Shown here: one piece after another, positions 16,863 through 25,292 of the stretch
Layout: the number at the start of each line of letters is the position of its first letter
Numbering within the stretch: position 1 is the first letter of the stretch
Assembly (NCBI GenBank): GCA_026398735.1
Contig: JAPLSH010000004.1
Span: forward strand, 62,001-126,000
Direction of reading: 5' to 3'
DNA from: Pseudomonadota bacterium
GTDB lineage: Bacteria > Pseudomonadota > Gammaproteobacteria > Steroidobacterales > Steroidobacteraceae
DNA: 64,000 bases
Notes under the pieces: generated by a model
Databases searched by the model: none
Seen by the model: only the letters and a program-made list of their open reading frames with translations
Told to the model about the DNA's origin: nothing
Program-made: the position numbers and the translations under genes

Positions 16863-18110
16863 CTAGGGCGATACGGCCTGCATCACGGCCGTTTCAAAAT
16901 CCCCGGTGCGTGACTGGCCCGGGGTCTGCACCATCATGATGGCGACCAGCTTCTGCTTCGGATCGATCCAGAAGTGGGTGCCATAGGCACCGCTCCAGCC
17001 AAAGCTGCCCGTCGACAACAACGTATGACGCAGCGCGCTGTCCGTAACACTACGCACACCCAGGCCCCAACCTTCACCGGGCTGACGGCCAGGCAAGGTA
17101 TCGGGGATGATGCGCGAGCCCATCAAGGCCACGCTGGCGGGGCTCAGCACCCGCACGCCGTCCAGCTCACCGCCATTGGCCAGCATCATCGCAAAGCGCG
17201 CATACGACTCGGCCGTGGCAAACAGGCCCGCAGCACCCGAATCCAGAATCGCGCTAGAGAACTGATCCGCGTCCGCATTGGGCTCTATGCCCCGCGGCGT
17301 CATCACATAGTTGGTCACCACGCGCGCGCGCAGTGCCTCGCTGGGCCAGAAGCTGATGTCAGTCATGCGCAGCGGCGTGAACAGACGCTGCTGCAAAAAG
17401 TCTGCATAGCGCTGACCGCTGGCAATCTCCACGATGCGACCCAGCACATCAAAGGCACCAAACGGGCTGTAGGCCCAGCGTGCACCCGGCTGAAATTCCA
17501 GCGGTGCGGTGGCCAGTTGCTCGGCCCAAGCCGTGCCGCCCTTACGACGGTTGTCGAGCAGGTCCTTGGCCGCAGCGTTGCCAATGGGCCCGCTGGCAAT
17601 GCCAGAGGTATGGGCAAGGATATCTAGCACCGTCACCTGCCGATCAGCCGGCACGGTGTAATAGGACGGCGCAGTGCCAGCGCCGGGGCCCGGCGCGCGC
17701 GTTTGCGGCACCGCCACCTTCATGTCGCGAAACGCGGGGATGAAGCGGCTCAGCGGATCATCCAGCCGCACTTTGCCCTCTTCGACGAGCATCAGGATGG
17801 CCACTGCCGTGACCGGCTTGGACATCGAGGCAATACGAAACACACTGTCTTTTTGCATCGGCTTGCGCGAGGCAATATCTGCTAACCCCTGCGCCTGCAG
17901 GTGAACCACCTTGCCGTTGCGCGCTACCAACGTGACGGCACCCGAGATCTCGCCGGCCTTGATGGTGCGATCGATGAACTGGTCGATGCGCTGTACACGG
18001 TCGGCGACCAGACCAGTGACAACCGGCGGTGCAGCCAGCGCGGGCAGTGAGGCGCCCATTACGAACAAAGCCAGAGATGGCAGCAAAGCGCGCAGCGTAC
18101 GCTGGGTCAT
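16863..18110 (-). CDS. Secreted beta-lactamase-fold serine hydrolase (paralogue 1)
   Basis: The 415-residue protein has a signal peptide ending near ALA (25-27) and a beta-lactamase/esterase-type domain (COG1680). The nucleophile motif SxxK is SMSK (S95-K98). The Tyr motif is YSPFG in RWAYSPFGAFDVLG. A C-terminal GWSGAYGTHFW takes the place of the KTG box. Such proteins are usually esterases or D-amino peptidases in the periplasm rather than true beta-lactamases. A second copy (31453-32667) is closely similar over its full length. The gene diverges from the aromatic operon, with 108 bases between starts, so an esterase role in that pathway is possible but unproven. Confidence 0.85.
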   Translation of the reverse strand: MTQRTLRALLPSLALFVMGASLPALAAPPVVTGLVADRVQRIDQFIDRTIKAGEISGAVTLVARNGKVVHLQAQGLADIASRKPMQKDSVFRIASMSKPVTAVAILMLVEEGKVRLDDPLSRFIPAFRDMKVAVPQTRAPGPGAGTAPSYYTVPADRQVTVLDILAHTSGIASGPIGNAAAKDLLDNRRKGGTAWAEQLATAPLEFQPGARWAYSPFGAFDVLGRIVEIASGQRYADFLQQRLFTPLRMTDISFWPSEALRARVVTNYVMTPRGIEPNADADQFSSAILDSGAAGLFATAESYARFAMMLANGGELDGVRVLSPASVALMGSRIIPDTLPGRQPGEGWGLGVRSVTDSALRHTLLSTGSFGWSGAYGTHFWIDPKQKLVAIMMVQTPGQSRTGDFETAVMQAVSP

Positions 18111-18218
18111 GATGTGTTCCCCCGAACCTGTTGGTGTCTAAATCCGGCGCCTATCATGCGCCATCCTCCGTTGAGTCGCCTTCCCCTGAGCACTGCCCCC
18201 TGCGTATGCTCGGCAACC

Positions 18219-19334
18219 ATGAAAAACCTCTCCGTATTGATCGTCGGCGCCGGTATCGGCGGACTCACGGCTGCCATCGCCCTGCGCGAGCGCGGCTTTA
18301 CCGTTGAGCTCATAGAAAAAGACCCCCAGTGGTCGGTCTATGGGGTCGGCATCATCCAGCAGGGCAATGTGCTGCGGGCCGTGCAGCAGCTGGGTCTGCT
18401 CGATCGCTACATCGACGCCGGTGCGGGCTTTGATGCCGTAGAGGTCTATCTGCCCAACGGCATCCGCGCAGCGCGAGTGCCATCGCCCCGACTACTGCCG
18501 GACCGGCCCGCCAACCTGGGCGTCAGCCGCCGCGCTTTGCAGCAGGTGCTGGCCGATGCCGCCTTGGCCGCTGGTGCGCGCATCCGGCTCGGTGTCACGG
18601 TCACCGATGTGACGCAGAACGATCACGGCGTAGAGGTGCAGCTGTCGGATGGCCAGACGGTGCACTGCGACTTGCTCATCGGTGCCGATGGTGTGCACTC
18701 GCAGATGCGCAGCTTGGTCGCACCCGATGCACCGCCACCGGCTTACACCGGTCAGGCGGTGTGGCGCTACAACCTGCCCAAGCCTGCGGGTCTTGATGCC
18801 TTGCATGTGTACAACGGGCCGACCGGCGCAGGTCTGGTGCCTATCAGCAATGAGCTGATGTACCTGTACCTCACCACGCCAGAACCCGGCAACCCGCGCT
18901 ATGCCACAGCAGGGCTTGCCGCACAGATGCAATCGCGCATGAAAACCTGCGCTCCTGCGCTGCAGGAACTGGCGCAGCAGATTGCCGACGATGCCGCCGT
19001 GGTGTACCGGCCGCTGGAGTGGGTGCTGCTCGAAGGCGCCTGGCACCGCGGCCGTATCGTGCTGCTGGGTGACGCCGTGCACACCACCACCCCGCATCTG
19101 GGGCAAGGCGCAGGCCTCGCCATCGAAGACAGCTTAGTACTGGCCGACACACTGGCACAGCACAACGACTTGCCCACCGCCCTGAGCGCCTATCGCGAAC
19201 GTCGCTTTGAACGCTGCGCCTGGGTCGTCAGGCAGAGCTTGGCCATCTGCATGGGACAGCTGGGCAAAGGCCCGCCCGTCGACAACGCCAAAGCCACTGC
19301 CGAAATGTTTGCCTTAACTGCCCAACCGATCTGA
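18219..19334 (+). CDS. FAD-dependent aromatic-ring monooxygenase
   Basis: The 371-residue flavoprotein resembles salicylate or 3-hydroxybenzoate hydroxylases, which add one oxygen to a phenolic ring using NAD(P)H and O2. Visible are the dinucleotide motif GAGIGG (10-15), the DG motif LLIGADGVHSQMR, and the second FAD motif GDAVHTTTPHLGQGAGLAIED. The upstream frame to 18114 is not protein-like, and MKNLSVLIVGAGIGG is the natural start. It is the first gene of a five-gene operon with an extradiol dioxygenase, a C-C hydrolase, a cupin and an FAH-family enzyme. It most likely prepares a dihydroxylated ring for cleavage. The substrate is unknown. Confidence 0.87.
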   Translation: MKNLSVLIVGAGIGGLTAAIALRERGFTVELIEKDPQWSVYGVGIIQQGNVLRAVQQLGLLDRYIDAGAGFDAVEVYLPNGIRAARVPSPRLLPDRPANLGVSRRALQQVLADAALAAGARIRLGVTVTDVTQNDHGVEVQLSDGQTVHCDLLIGADGVHSQMRSLVAPDAPPPAYTGQAVWRYNLPKPAGLDALHVYNGPTGAGLVPISNELMYLYLTTPEPGNPRYATAGLAAQMQSRMKTCAPALQELAQQIADDAAVVYRPLEWVLLEGAWHRGRIVLLGDAVHTTTPHLGQGAGLAIEDSLVLADTLAQHNDLPTALSAYRERRFERCAWVVRQSLAICMGQLGKGPPVDNAKATAEMFALTAQPI

Positions 19335-19346
19335 CAGGACATACCC

Positions 19347-20249
19347 ATGAGCCGAGTAACAGACATCCGCTATATAGGCTATGGCGTGACCGCCTTCGAA
19401 GCGGAGCGTGAGTTCTATGTCAGCAACTGGGGGCTGCAAGAAGTGCAAGCAACCCAAGACATCGCGTGGCTGCGCACCGTCGCAGGCAACGAGCCCTGTG
19501 CCGTGCGACTGCGCCGCGCCGAGGTCAATCATCTGGACCTCATCGCCTTCGCTGCGGCAGATCGCGATGCAGTGGCAGCGTTGCATGACAAGGTGATCGC
19601 TGCCGGTTGCCGTATCGTACACGGGCCACAGGCACTGCAATCACCGGGCGGCGGCTTCGGCTTTCGTTGCTTCTCACCCGATGGCTTGCCCATCGAGATT
19701 TCCTGCGACGTGACGCCCGCGCCGGGCCGCAGCGTCGATCGCTGGGAAGGCATACCGCTACAGATCAGCCACATTGTGCTGCACTCGCCCAATGTCGCCG
19801 GTGCTGTGCAGTTCTTCACCGACACGCTGGGCTTTCGCGTCAGCGACTGGCTTGGCGACTTCATGTGCTTTCTGCGCTGCAACAGCGCGCATCATCGCCT
19901 TGCCATTTTACCCGGCCCGCCTTGCCTCAATCACGTCGCTTACGACATGACCGATGTCGACGGCATGATGCGCGGCATCAGTCGCTTGCGTCAGACAGGC
20001 GTCGAGATCAACTGGGGTCCCGGCCGGCATACAGCAGGCGACAACACCTTCTCTTACTTCGTCACACCCGCCGGGTTTGTCGCCGAATACACGGCCGAGC
20101 TCGAAGAAGTGGACTTCGAACAGCATCAAGCGACGGTGCATGTACCCGCGCCGCGCGTCATGGATCAATGGGGCATCGGTGTCGGTGGGCCGCAAACCCT
20201 GCCGCACGCGCATCCCGATGCACGGCTGTTCCAGCCAGCACCGGTCTGA
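19347..20249 (+). CDS. Two-domain VOC-family extradiol dioxygenase
   Basis: The 300-residue protein has two vicinal-oxygen-chelate modules. The C-terminal one has the Fe(II) ligands of extradiol catechol dioxygenases: His in ISHIVLHSPN (about 140), His in LNHVAYDMTD and Glu in VAEYTAELEE. The N-terminal module (IRYIGYGVTAFEAEREFY) lacks a full set, as is normal. It should open a catechol-like ring next to the diol (meta cleavage). It begins 12 bases after the monooxygenase and ends four bases before the hydrolase. The pairing with a C-C hydrolase supports the ring-cleavage role. The exact catecholic substrate is not deducible. Confidence 0.85.
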   Translation: MSRVTDIRYIGYGVTAFEAEREFYVSNWGLQEVQATQDIAWLRTVAGNEPCAVRLRRAEVNHLDLIAFAAADRDAVAALHDKVIAAGCRIVHGPQALQSPGGGFGFRCFSPDGLPIEISCDVTPAPGRSVDRWEGIPLQISHIVLHSPNVAGAVQFFTDTLGFRVSDWLGDFMCFLRCNSAHHRLAILPGPPCLNHVAYDMTDVDGMMRGISRLRQTGVEINWGPGRHTAGDNTFSYFVTPAGFVAEYTAELEEVDFEQHQATVHVPAPRVMDQWGIGVGGPQTLPHAHPDARLFQPAPV

Positions 20250-20253
20250 CGTC

Positions 20254-21411
20254 ATGGCACTGTTTGAATACTTCCCCAACTACATCTGGAACCTCTCTGT
20301 TGCCATTGCGATGGAGAGTGGTGGGCGCGTCGGCGAAATCGTCGAGATGTGCCAACCGATCCGGGATGCGGCAGCCAACGGTGCCGATGCCGGTACACCG
20401 CAGTTCATGGCGCAATGGGTGTCGATGGGAGAACGGCTGATCGGTCTGGCAGATGAAGACGCTGCACAGGGACGCAACTTTGCAGCCTCCGACAAGCTCG
20501 AGCGCGCCGCACTCTATCTGCTGGTAGCAGAGCGCATGCAGGCGCAGGGTTCGCCGGGTCGCGAGGCCACCTATGCAAAGGCACTGTCCACCTTTGAACG
20601 CTCGACGGTGTTGGGCAAGCTCAATCGCGAGCGCGTCGACATCCCGTTGCAGTCCGGCACCATGCCGGCGCTGTTCACACGCGGTAGCGGCACCGGCCCG
20701 CGACCGACCGTCATTTATTGCAACGGCCTCGACAGCTGCAAAGAGCTGCTGTTCTGGTCACGCTTGCCCACTGCTCTGGCACGCCGCGGTGTCTCTACGC
20801 TGTGCGTCGATCAACCTGGCAGTGGCGAAGCCTTGCGACTGCAGCAGTTGCCCGTCGATCCCCACAGCGAAAGCTGGGCCTCGCGTGGGTTTGACTGGCT
20901 AGCCGCGCGCGATGATGTCGACGCCACCCGTATTGGCATGACTGGCATCTCGTTGGGCGGGCATTTCGTGCCGCGTGCAGTGGCCTACGAGCCGCGCTTT
21001 GCAGCCGGTGCCGTGTGGGGCGCAAACCATGACTGGGCGCAGGTGCAGCAACGGCGCCTGCAGCGCGAGGGCGAAAACCCCGTGCCGCATTACTGGGCGC
21101 ATGTGTGTTGGGCCTTTGGTGCAAGCGATGTCAGCGACTTTCTGAACAAGTCCCGCGACATGACCTTGGAAGGACACTTAGATCGCATCCGTGTGCCATT
21201 CCTGGTCACGCATGGCGAGAAAGATCGCCAGATACCACTGGCCTATGCACACCAGACCTATGACCAGCTGATCAACAGCCCCGACCGCGAGCTGAAGATA
21301 TTCACGGCGCGCGAAGGTGGCGTAGAACACGTCGGCGCCGACAACATGTCCTTCGGCTGCGATTACATAGCCGACTGGCTGGCCCAAAGACTCGGAGGAA
21401 CCACCGGATGA
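20254..21411 (+). CDS. Alpha/beta hydrolase, dihydroxypseudooxynicotine-hydrolase-like
   Basis: The 385-residue protein has a helical N-terminal part (about 1-130) and an alpha/beta-hydrolase core. The nucleophile elbow is GMTGISLGGHF. The acid is Asp in THGEKDRQIP and the base His in GGVEHVGAD. The helical leader plus core matches the 2,6-dihydroxypseudooxynicotine hydrolase / FrsA-like group, which splits carbon-carbon bonds beside a ketone. The operon position after an extradiol dioxygenase fits hydrolysis of the ring-cleavage product. ATG at 20254 is chosen because earlier in-frame Met codons lie inside the dioxygenase gene. The stop overlaps the cupin start by four bases. Confidence 0.82.
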   Translation: MALFEYFPNYIWNLSVAIAMESGGRVGEIVEMCQPIRDAAANGADAGTPQFMAQWVSMGERLIGLADEDAAQGRNFAASDKLERAALYLLVAERMQAQGSPGREATYAKALSTFERSTVLGKLNRERVDIPLQSGTMPALFTRGSGTGPRPTVIYCNGLDSCKELLFWSRLPTALARRGVSTLCVDQPGSGEALRLQQLPVDPHSESWASRGFDWLAARDDVDATRIGMTGISLGGHFVPRAVAYEPRFAAGAVWGANHDWAQVQQRRLQREGENPVPHYWAHVCWAFGASDVSDFLNKSRDMTLEGHLDRIRVPFLVTHGEKDRQIPLAYAHQTYDQLINSPDRELKIFTAREGGVEHVGADNMSFGCDYIADWLAQRLGGTTG

Positions 21412-21974
21412 GCCACACACCCTTGCGACGCGTTGTCACCGGCCACGATGCCCAAGGGCGCGCCATCATCCAAGAAGATGGTGCCGTACCGCGTGTGCAA
21501 CGCATTGGCGGTGCGCACGGTCCGATGTTCCATGAGGTCTGGAACACACGCGATACACCCGCAACCATCGACAGTGCATCCGGCGAACCTGCAGAAGACG
21601 GCATCCAGTTGGCGCCGCCCAAGCACGGTACGCGTATACGCGTGCTCGACATTCCTCCCGACGACGATAGCTTTGCCAAGCTGACGCCCGAGCAGATCAC
21701 GGCGCACTTCGCGCAGGTCGGCGCCGGCGATGCGCCGGCACACGGTGCTACCGGCGCGCGCCATGCGTTCATGCACCGCACAGAGACCATCGACTACGCC
21801 ATCGTCATCGAAGGCGAGCTGACGCTAATCATGGACATCGGTGAGACCGTCGTACGTGCTGGCGACATCATCATCCAGCGCGGCACCAATCATGGCTGGG
21901 CTAATCGCAGCAACAGCAACTGTCGCATTGCCTTCGTGCTGATCGACGGTCGCTATCAGCTGAACACACCGTGA
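21408..21974 (+). CDS. Cupin-domain protein of the aromatic operon
   Basis: The 188-residue protein carries one cupin barrel in its second half, from HRTETIDYAIVIEGELTLIM to RAGDIIIQRGTNHGW. The usual HxH pair of the first cupin motif is replaced by HRTETIDY, which is common in this subgroup. Metal binding, if any, is therefore non-standard, although the later His (NHGW) is present. It could be an isomerase, decarboxylase or small sensor. It overlaps the hydrolase stop (ATGA) and the FAH start (GTGA), so it is firmly part of the operon. Its step in the pathway is not known. Confidence 0.8.
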   Translation: MSHTPLRRVVTGHDAQGRAIIQEDGAVPRVQRIGGAHGPMFHEVWNTRDTPATIDSASGEPAEDGIQLAPPKHGTRIRVLDIPPDDDSFAKLTPEQITAHFAQVGAGDAPAHGATGARHAFMHRTETIDYAIVIEGELTLIMDIGETVVRAGDIIIQRGTNHGWANRSNSNCRIAFVLIDGRYQLNTP

Positions 21975-22945
21975 GGCTGGCAACGCTTACCAGCGCTGCA
22001 CCAGATGGCCAGTTGGTCGTGGTGTCGCGCGATGGCTCGCGATGGCTTGCCGCACCACCGCAATGGCCTAACTTGCAGACAGCGATCGAGCAGTGGCCGC
22101 AGGCCGAAGCGGCACTACGCGCACTGGATGCGCGTCTGCAGAGCGGCGAAGGTGAGCCCTTGTCGCCCCAGTCGCTGCGCGCGCCTTTGCCGCGCAGTTG
22201 GCAATGGCTCGACGGCTCGGCCTTTGCGGTGCACGCCGAACTCATGCGCATTGCGTTTTCTACACCGCGCATCGAAACCGACAAGCCGCTTATGTATCAA
22301 GGCCTGTCAGATCACTTCCTTGGTCCCTTCGATCCGGCACCCTTTCCAGATGCTGCGCACGGCATCGATTTCGAGGGTGAGTTCGCTGTAGTGACCGATG
22401 CGGTGCCGATGGGCACGCGTGCAGCCGATGCACTGCAGCACATCAAGTTGCTGGTACAGATCAACGACTGGTCGTTGCGTGCCTTGGCAGTTCCCGAGAT
22501 GAAGACCGGCTTCGGCTGGATTCAAGCCAAGCCGGCGTGCTCTATGGCAGCTTTTGCAGTGACGCCAGATGAGCTGGGCGACTGCTGGCATGACGGCCGC
22601 GTGGCACTGGATCTGCACATCGAATGGAACGGCGCGCCCTTTGGTCATGCCAATGGCCGCGAGATGGGCTATGGCTTTCATCAGCTGGTTGAACATGCCG
22701 CGGCCACTCGCAACTTGGTCGCCGGCACCATCATCGGCTCGGGCACGATTGCCAATGCCGACTACGCCACGGTGGGTTCCAGTTGCATCTCGGAGCGCCG
22801 CGCCATCGAGATGATCGCCACGGGCAAACCAAGTACGTCATTCATGGCTTTCGGTGATCACGTGCGCATGCAGGCGCGCATGCCCGACGGCAGATCACCC
22901 TTCGGTGGCATCGACCAGACCGTGGTACAGCACAGCGGCGGCTAA
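21971..22945 (+). CDS. Fumarylacetoacetate hydrolase-family enzyme
   Basis: The 324-residue protein belongs to the FAH superfamily, whose members hydrolyse acylpyruvates or hydrate or decarboxylate 2-oxo acids with Mg2+. The metal-binding acids lie in DFEGEFAVVTDAVP (E-x-E) and in QINDWSLRALA. The N-terminal cap (about 1-85) is also present, as in FAH itself. It is read from a GTG that overlaps the cupin stop (GTGA). As the last gene of the operon it probably processes the short 2-oxo product of ring cleavage. A hairpin sits directly after its stop. Hydrolase versus hydratase activity cannot be told from motifs alone. Confidence 0.86.
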   Translation: MRLATLTSAAPDGQLVVVSRDGSRWLAAPPQWPNLQTAIEQWPQAEAALRALDARLQSGEGEPLSPQSLRAPLPRSWQWLDGSAFAVHAELMRIAFSTPRIETDKPLMYQGLSDHFLGPFDPAPFPDAAHGIDFEGEFAVVTDAVPMGTRAADALQHIKLLVQINDWSLRALAVPEMKTGFGWIQAKPACSMAAFAVTPDELGDCWHDGRVALDLHIEWNGAPFGHANGREMGYGFHQLVEHAAATRNLVAGTIIGSGTIANADYATVGSSCISERRAIEMIATGKPSTSFMAFGDHVRMQARMPDGRSPFGGIDQTVVQHSGG

Positions 22946-22951
22946 TATTGC

Positions 22952-22986
22952 CGCTGCTGTTGGACAGGTAGTACCTCGCAGCAGCG
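22952..22986. terminator. Inverted repeat between convergent FAH and MFS genes
   Basis: CGCTGCTG (22952-22959) pairs perfectly with CAGCAGCG (22979-22986) across a 19-base loop in the short gap between two convergent genes. There is no T-tract on either strand, so it is at best a weak or bidirectional terminator. Confidence 0.35.
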
Positions 22987-22988
22987 TG

Positions 22989-24614
22989 TCAACGATCCAT
23001 CACTGCGCCGCGCGTTTCGCGCACCAGCCACAGACCCAGCACTGCTGTAATCGACGCGACCACCACCGGATACCACAGCCCACTGTAGATGTTGCCGTTC
23101 TGCGCCACGATCGCAAAGGCCGTAGTCGGCAGCAACCCGCCGAACCAGCCATTGCCGATGTGATACGGCAAGGACATAGCGCTGTAGCGAATGCGCGTTG
23201 GGAACATCTCGACCAGTATGGCTGCGATGGGGCCATAGACCATGGCCACATAGATAACCAACACCGTCAGCAACAACACCACCAGTGGTTTGTTGATACG
23301 AGCCGGATCTGCTTTAGCTGGATACCCCGCGCTGCTCAGCGCCTCACTCAGCTGCTGCTTGAAGGCGGTTTCACGTGTTGTCAGCGCTGCGCCCTGCAAC
23401 TGCGCTGCATCATAAGACTCTATAACGCGATCACCGATACGGATCAACGCAGTGCCGCTACCGCTGCTGCTCTCATAGTTCACCGATGCATTGGCTAACG
23501 CCTGCTTGGCCACATCACAACTACTGGTAAAGCGTGTAGCGCCGGTGGGATTAAACTGAAACGAACACTGCGCCGGATCTGCGACCAGTTGCACCGGTGC
23601 GCTGCGCAACGCCTGCGCCAATGCAGGATTGCCTGCCTCGGTGAGTGCATGAAACAGCGGGAAGTAAGTCGCTGCCGCCAACAAACAACCCGCCAGGATC
23701 ACCGGCTTGCGGCCGATGCGATCTGATAAGCCACCCATCAATATAAAAAACGGCGTGCCCAGCAGCAGCCCTAACGCCATCAACAGATTGGCGGTGGCCG
23801 CATCAATTTTGAGCGACTGCGTCAGGAAGAACAGCGCATAGAACTGGCCCGTGTACCACACCACTGCCTGCCCAGCGGTCAGGCCAAACAGCGCGATCAA
23901 CACCAGCTTCAGATTAGGCCAGTGCGCAAAGGCCTCGGTCAGCGGCGCTTTGGAGGTGCGCCCCTCGGCCTTCATCTGCACAAACAGCGGCGACTCCTGC
24001 ATCGACATGCGGATCCAGACACTGGCTGCCAGCAGTAATGCCGACATTAAAAACGGAATGCGCCAGCCCCACTGCGCAAACGCCTCCTCACCCAACAGGG
24101 TGCGTGTGCCCAGGATCACCATCAACGAGAGCAGCAAGCCCAAGGTGGCTGTGGTCTGGATCCACGCGGTGTGTGCGCCACGACTCTCGGGTGGTGAATG
24201 TTCAGCCACGAATGTGGCGGCGCCGCCGTATTCGCCACCCAGTGCCAGTCCCTGCAGCAGACGCAACACGATCAACAACACCGGCGCTGCCAGGCCTATA
24301 GAGCCATAACTTGGCAACACGCCGACCAAGAAGGTAGAGACACCCATGATGAGAATGGTGACCAGGAAGGTGTGCTTACGCCCGACCATGTCGCCCAGCC
24401 GGCCGAACACCAATGCACCAAACGGTCGCACGATGAAGCCCGCTGCAAAAGCCAGCAAGGCAAAGATGAATCCAGAGGTGGGATCCAGTGCCGAGAAGAA
24501 CTGCTTAGCGATAATCGCCGCCAGCGAGCCGTACAAGTAGAAGTCATACCACTCGAACACCGTTCCCAGTGATGAGGCCAACACTACTTTGCGCTGCTGC
24601 TTGGATAACCACAT
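22989..24614 (-). CDS. MFS transporter, metabolite:H+ symporter (MHS) type
   Basis: The 541-residue protein is a 12-helix major facilitator. The N-terminal FEWYDFYLYGSLAAIIAKQF and RPFGALVFGRLGDMVGRKHT (motif A) are hallmarks of the MHS group (ProP, ShiA and similar carriers of osmolytes and organic acids). A soluble insertion of roughly 110 residues sits in the second half (about 340-450, rich in Ser, Ala and Gln), between helices that would normally be joined by a short loop. It faces the aromatic operon tail to tail, so import of the pathway substrate is a reasonable guess. A GGGGG ribosome site precedes the ATG. Confidence 0.88.
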   Translation of the reverse strand: MWLSKQQRKVVLASSLGTVFEWYDFYLYGSLAAIIAKQFFSALDPTSGFIFALLAFAAGFIVRPFGALVFGRLGDMVGRKHTFLVTILIMGVSTFLVGVLPSYGSIGLAAPVLLIVLRLLQGLALGGEYGGAATFVAEHSPPESRGAHTAWIQTTATLGLLLSLMVILGTRTLLGEEAFAQWGWRIPFLMSALLLAASVWIRMSMQESPLFVQMKAEGRTSKAPLTEAFAHWPNLKLVLIALFGLTAGQAVVWYTGQFYALFFLTQSLKIDAATANLLMALGLLLGTPFFILMGGLSDRIGRKPVILAGCLLAAATYFPLFHALTEAGNPALAQALRSAPVQLVADPAQCSFQFNPTGATRFTSSCDVAKQALANASVNYESSSGSGTALIRIGDRVIESYDAAQLQGAALTTRETAFKQQLSEALSSAGYPAKADPARINKPLVVLLLTVLVIYVAMVYGPIAAILVEMFPTRIRYSAMSLPYHIGNGWFGGLLPTTAFAIVAQNGNIYSGLWYPVVVASITAVLGLWLVRETRGAVMDR

Positions 24615-24700
24615 GTCGGCCGCCCCCTGTCTTTGCCCCGTCTGCTGCGGGTGTCGCTTTAGTGTCGCCGATGCCGCCGACGCTTGCGCGTACAGCCGTC

Positions 24701-24730
24701 TTTCACCCGCGCGTCATACAGTTCTACAAT
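24701..24730 (+). promoter_or_regulatory. Candidate sigma-70 promoter of the arsenic operon
   Basis: TTTCAC (24701-24706) and TACAAT (24725-24730) are separated by 18 bases and lie 56 bases before the arsenate reductase start. The -10 box is one base from consensus; the -35 is weak. No ArsR-like inverted repeat is evident nearby. Confidence 0.4.
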
Positions 24731-24785
24731 ACTCGAATCACGGCCATGACTGCTGTGGTGGCAAGCCCCGCAAGGTACGCAAATC

Positions 24786-25280
24786 ATGACCCGCCCACTG
24801 TCCGTGCTGTTTCTCTGCACTCATAACTCGGCACGTAGCGTGTTGGCCGAAGCCCTGCTCAACCACTTGGGCGGCGGTAGATTCATTGGCCATTCCGCCG
24901 GCAGCACGCCACGCGCCAACGGGCGGCCCAATCCCCTGGCCTTGCAGACTCTGCAAGACGCCGGCATCGCCATCGAGGGGCTGCATAGCAAGAGCTGGGA
25001 CGTGTTCATCGGGCCTGATGCACCACCCATCGATCTGGTCATCACGGTCTGCGGCAACGCGGAGCAGGCTTGCCCTATGTTTCCCGGTGCACCGGCCACC
25101 GCACACTGGGGTTACGACGATCCCAGTGCCGGTGATGCCAGCGACCCCATCAAGCGCATTGCTTTCGGGCAGACGCTACAGCTGCTGCGACGCAGACTCG
25201 ACGCCTTCGTGAACCTGCCAGACGACGCCTTGCAGCCCGAGGTGTTGCAACAGTCGGCTCGCGCGCTTAGCACTATCTGA
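24786..25280 (+). CDS. arsC: Arsenate reductase ArsC, low-molecular-weight phosphatase fold
   Basis: The 164-residue enzyme has the phosphatase P-loop C11-THNSA-R17-S and a second Cys pair, C89 and C96 (VITVCGNAEQACP), followed by WGYDDP with the general acid. This three-Cys layout matches thioredoxin-type ArsC, which reduces arsenate to arsenite through a disulfide cascade. The product acts in the cytoplasm and hands arsenite to the efflux pump encoded 12 bases downstream. An AAGG ribosome site precedes the ATG. No arsR repressor gene is adjacent, so the operon may be constitutive or controlled from elsewhere. Confidence 0.9.
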   Translation: MTRPLSVLFLCTHNSARSVLAEALLNHLGGGRFIGHSAGSTPRANGRPNPLALQTLQDAGIAIEGLHSKSWDVFIGPDAPPIDLVITVCGNAEQACPMFPGAPATAHWGYDDPSAGDASDPIKRIAFGQTLQLLRRRLDAFVNLPDDALQPEVLQQSARALSTI

Positions 25281-25292
25281 AGGAATAACATC

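Noticed and set aside
16863-18110. Calling the serine hydrolases true class C beta-lactamases
   Set aside because: The Tyr motif is YSP or YSG instead of YAN/YSN, and the KTG box is missing, so an esterase- or peptidase-like enzyme is more likely.
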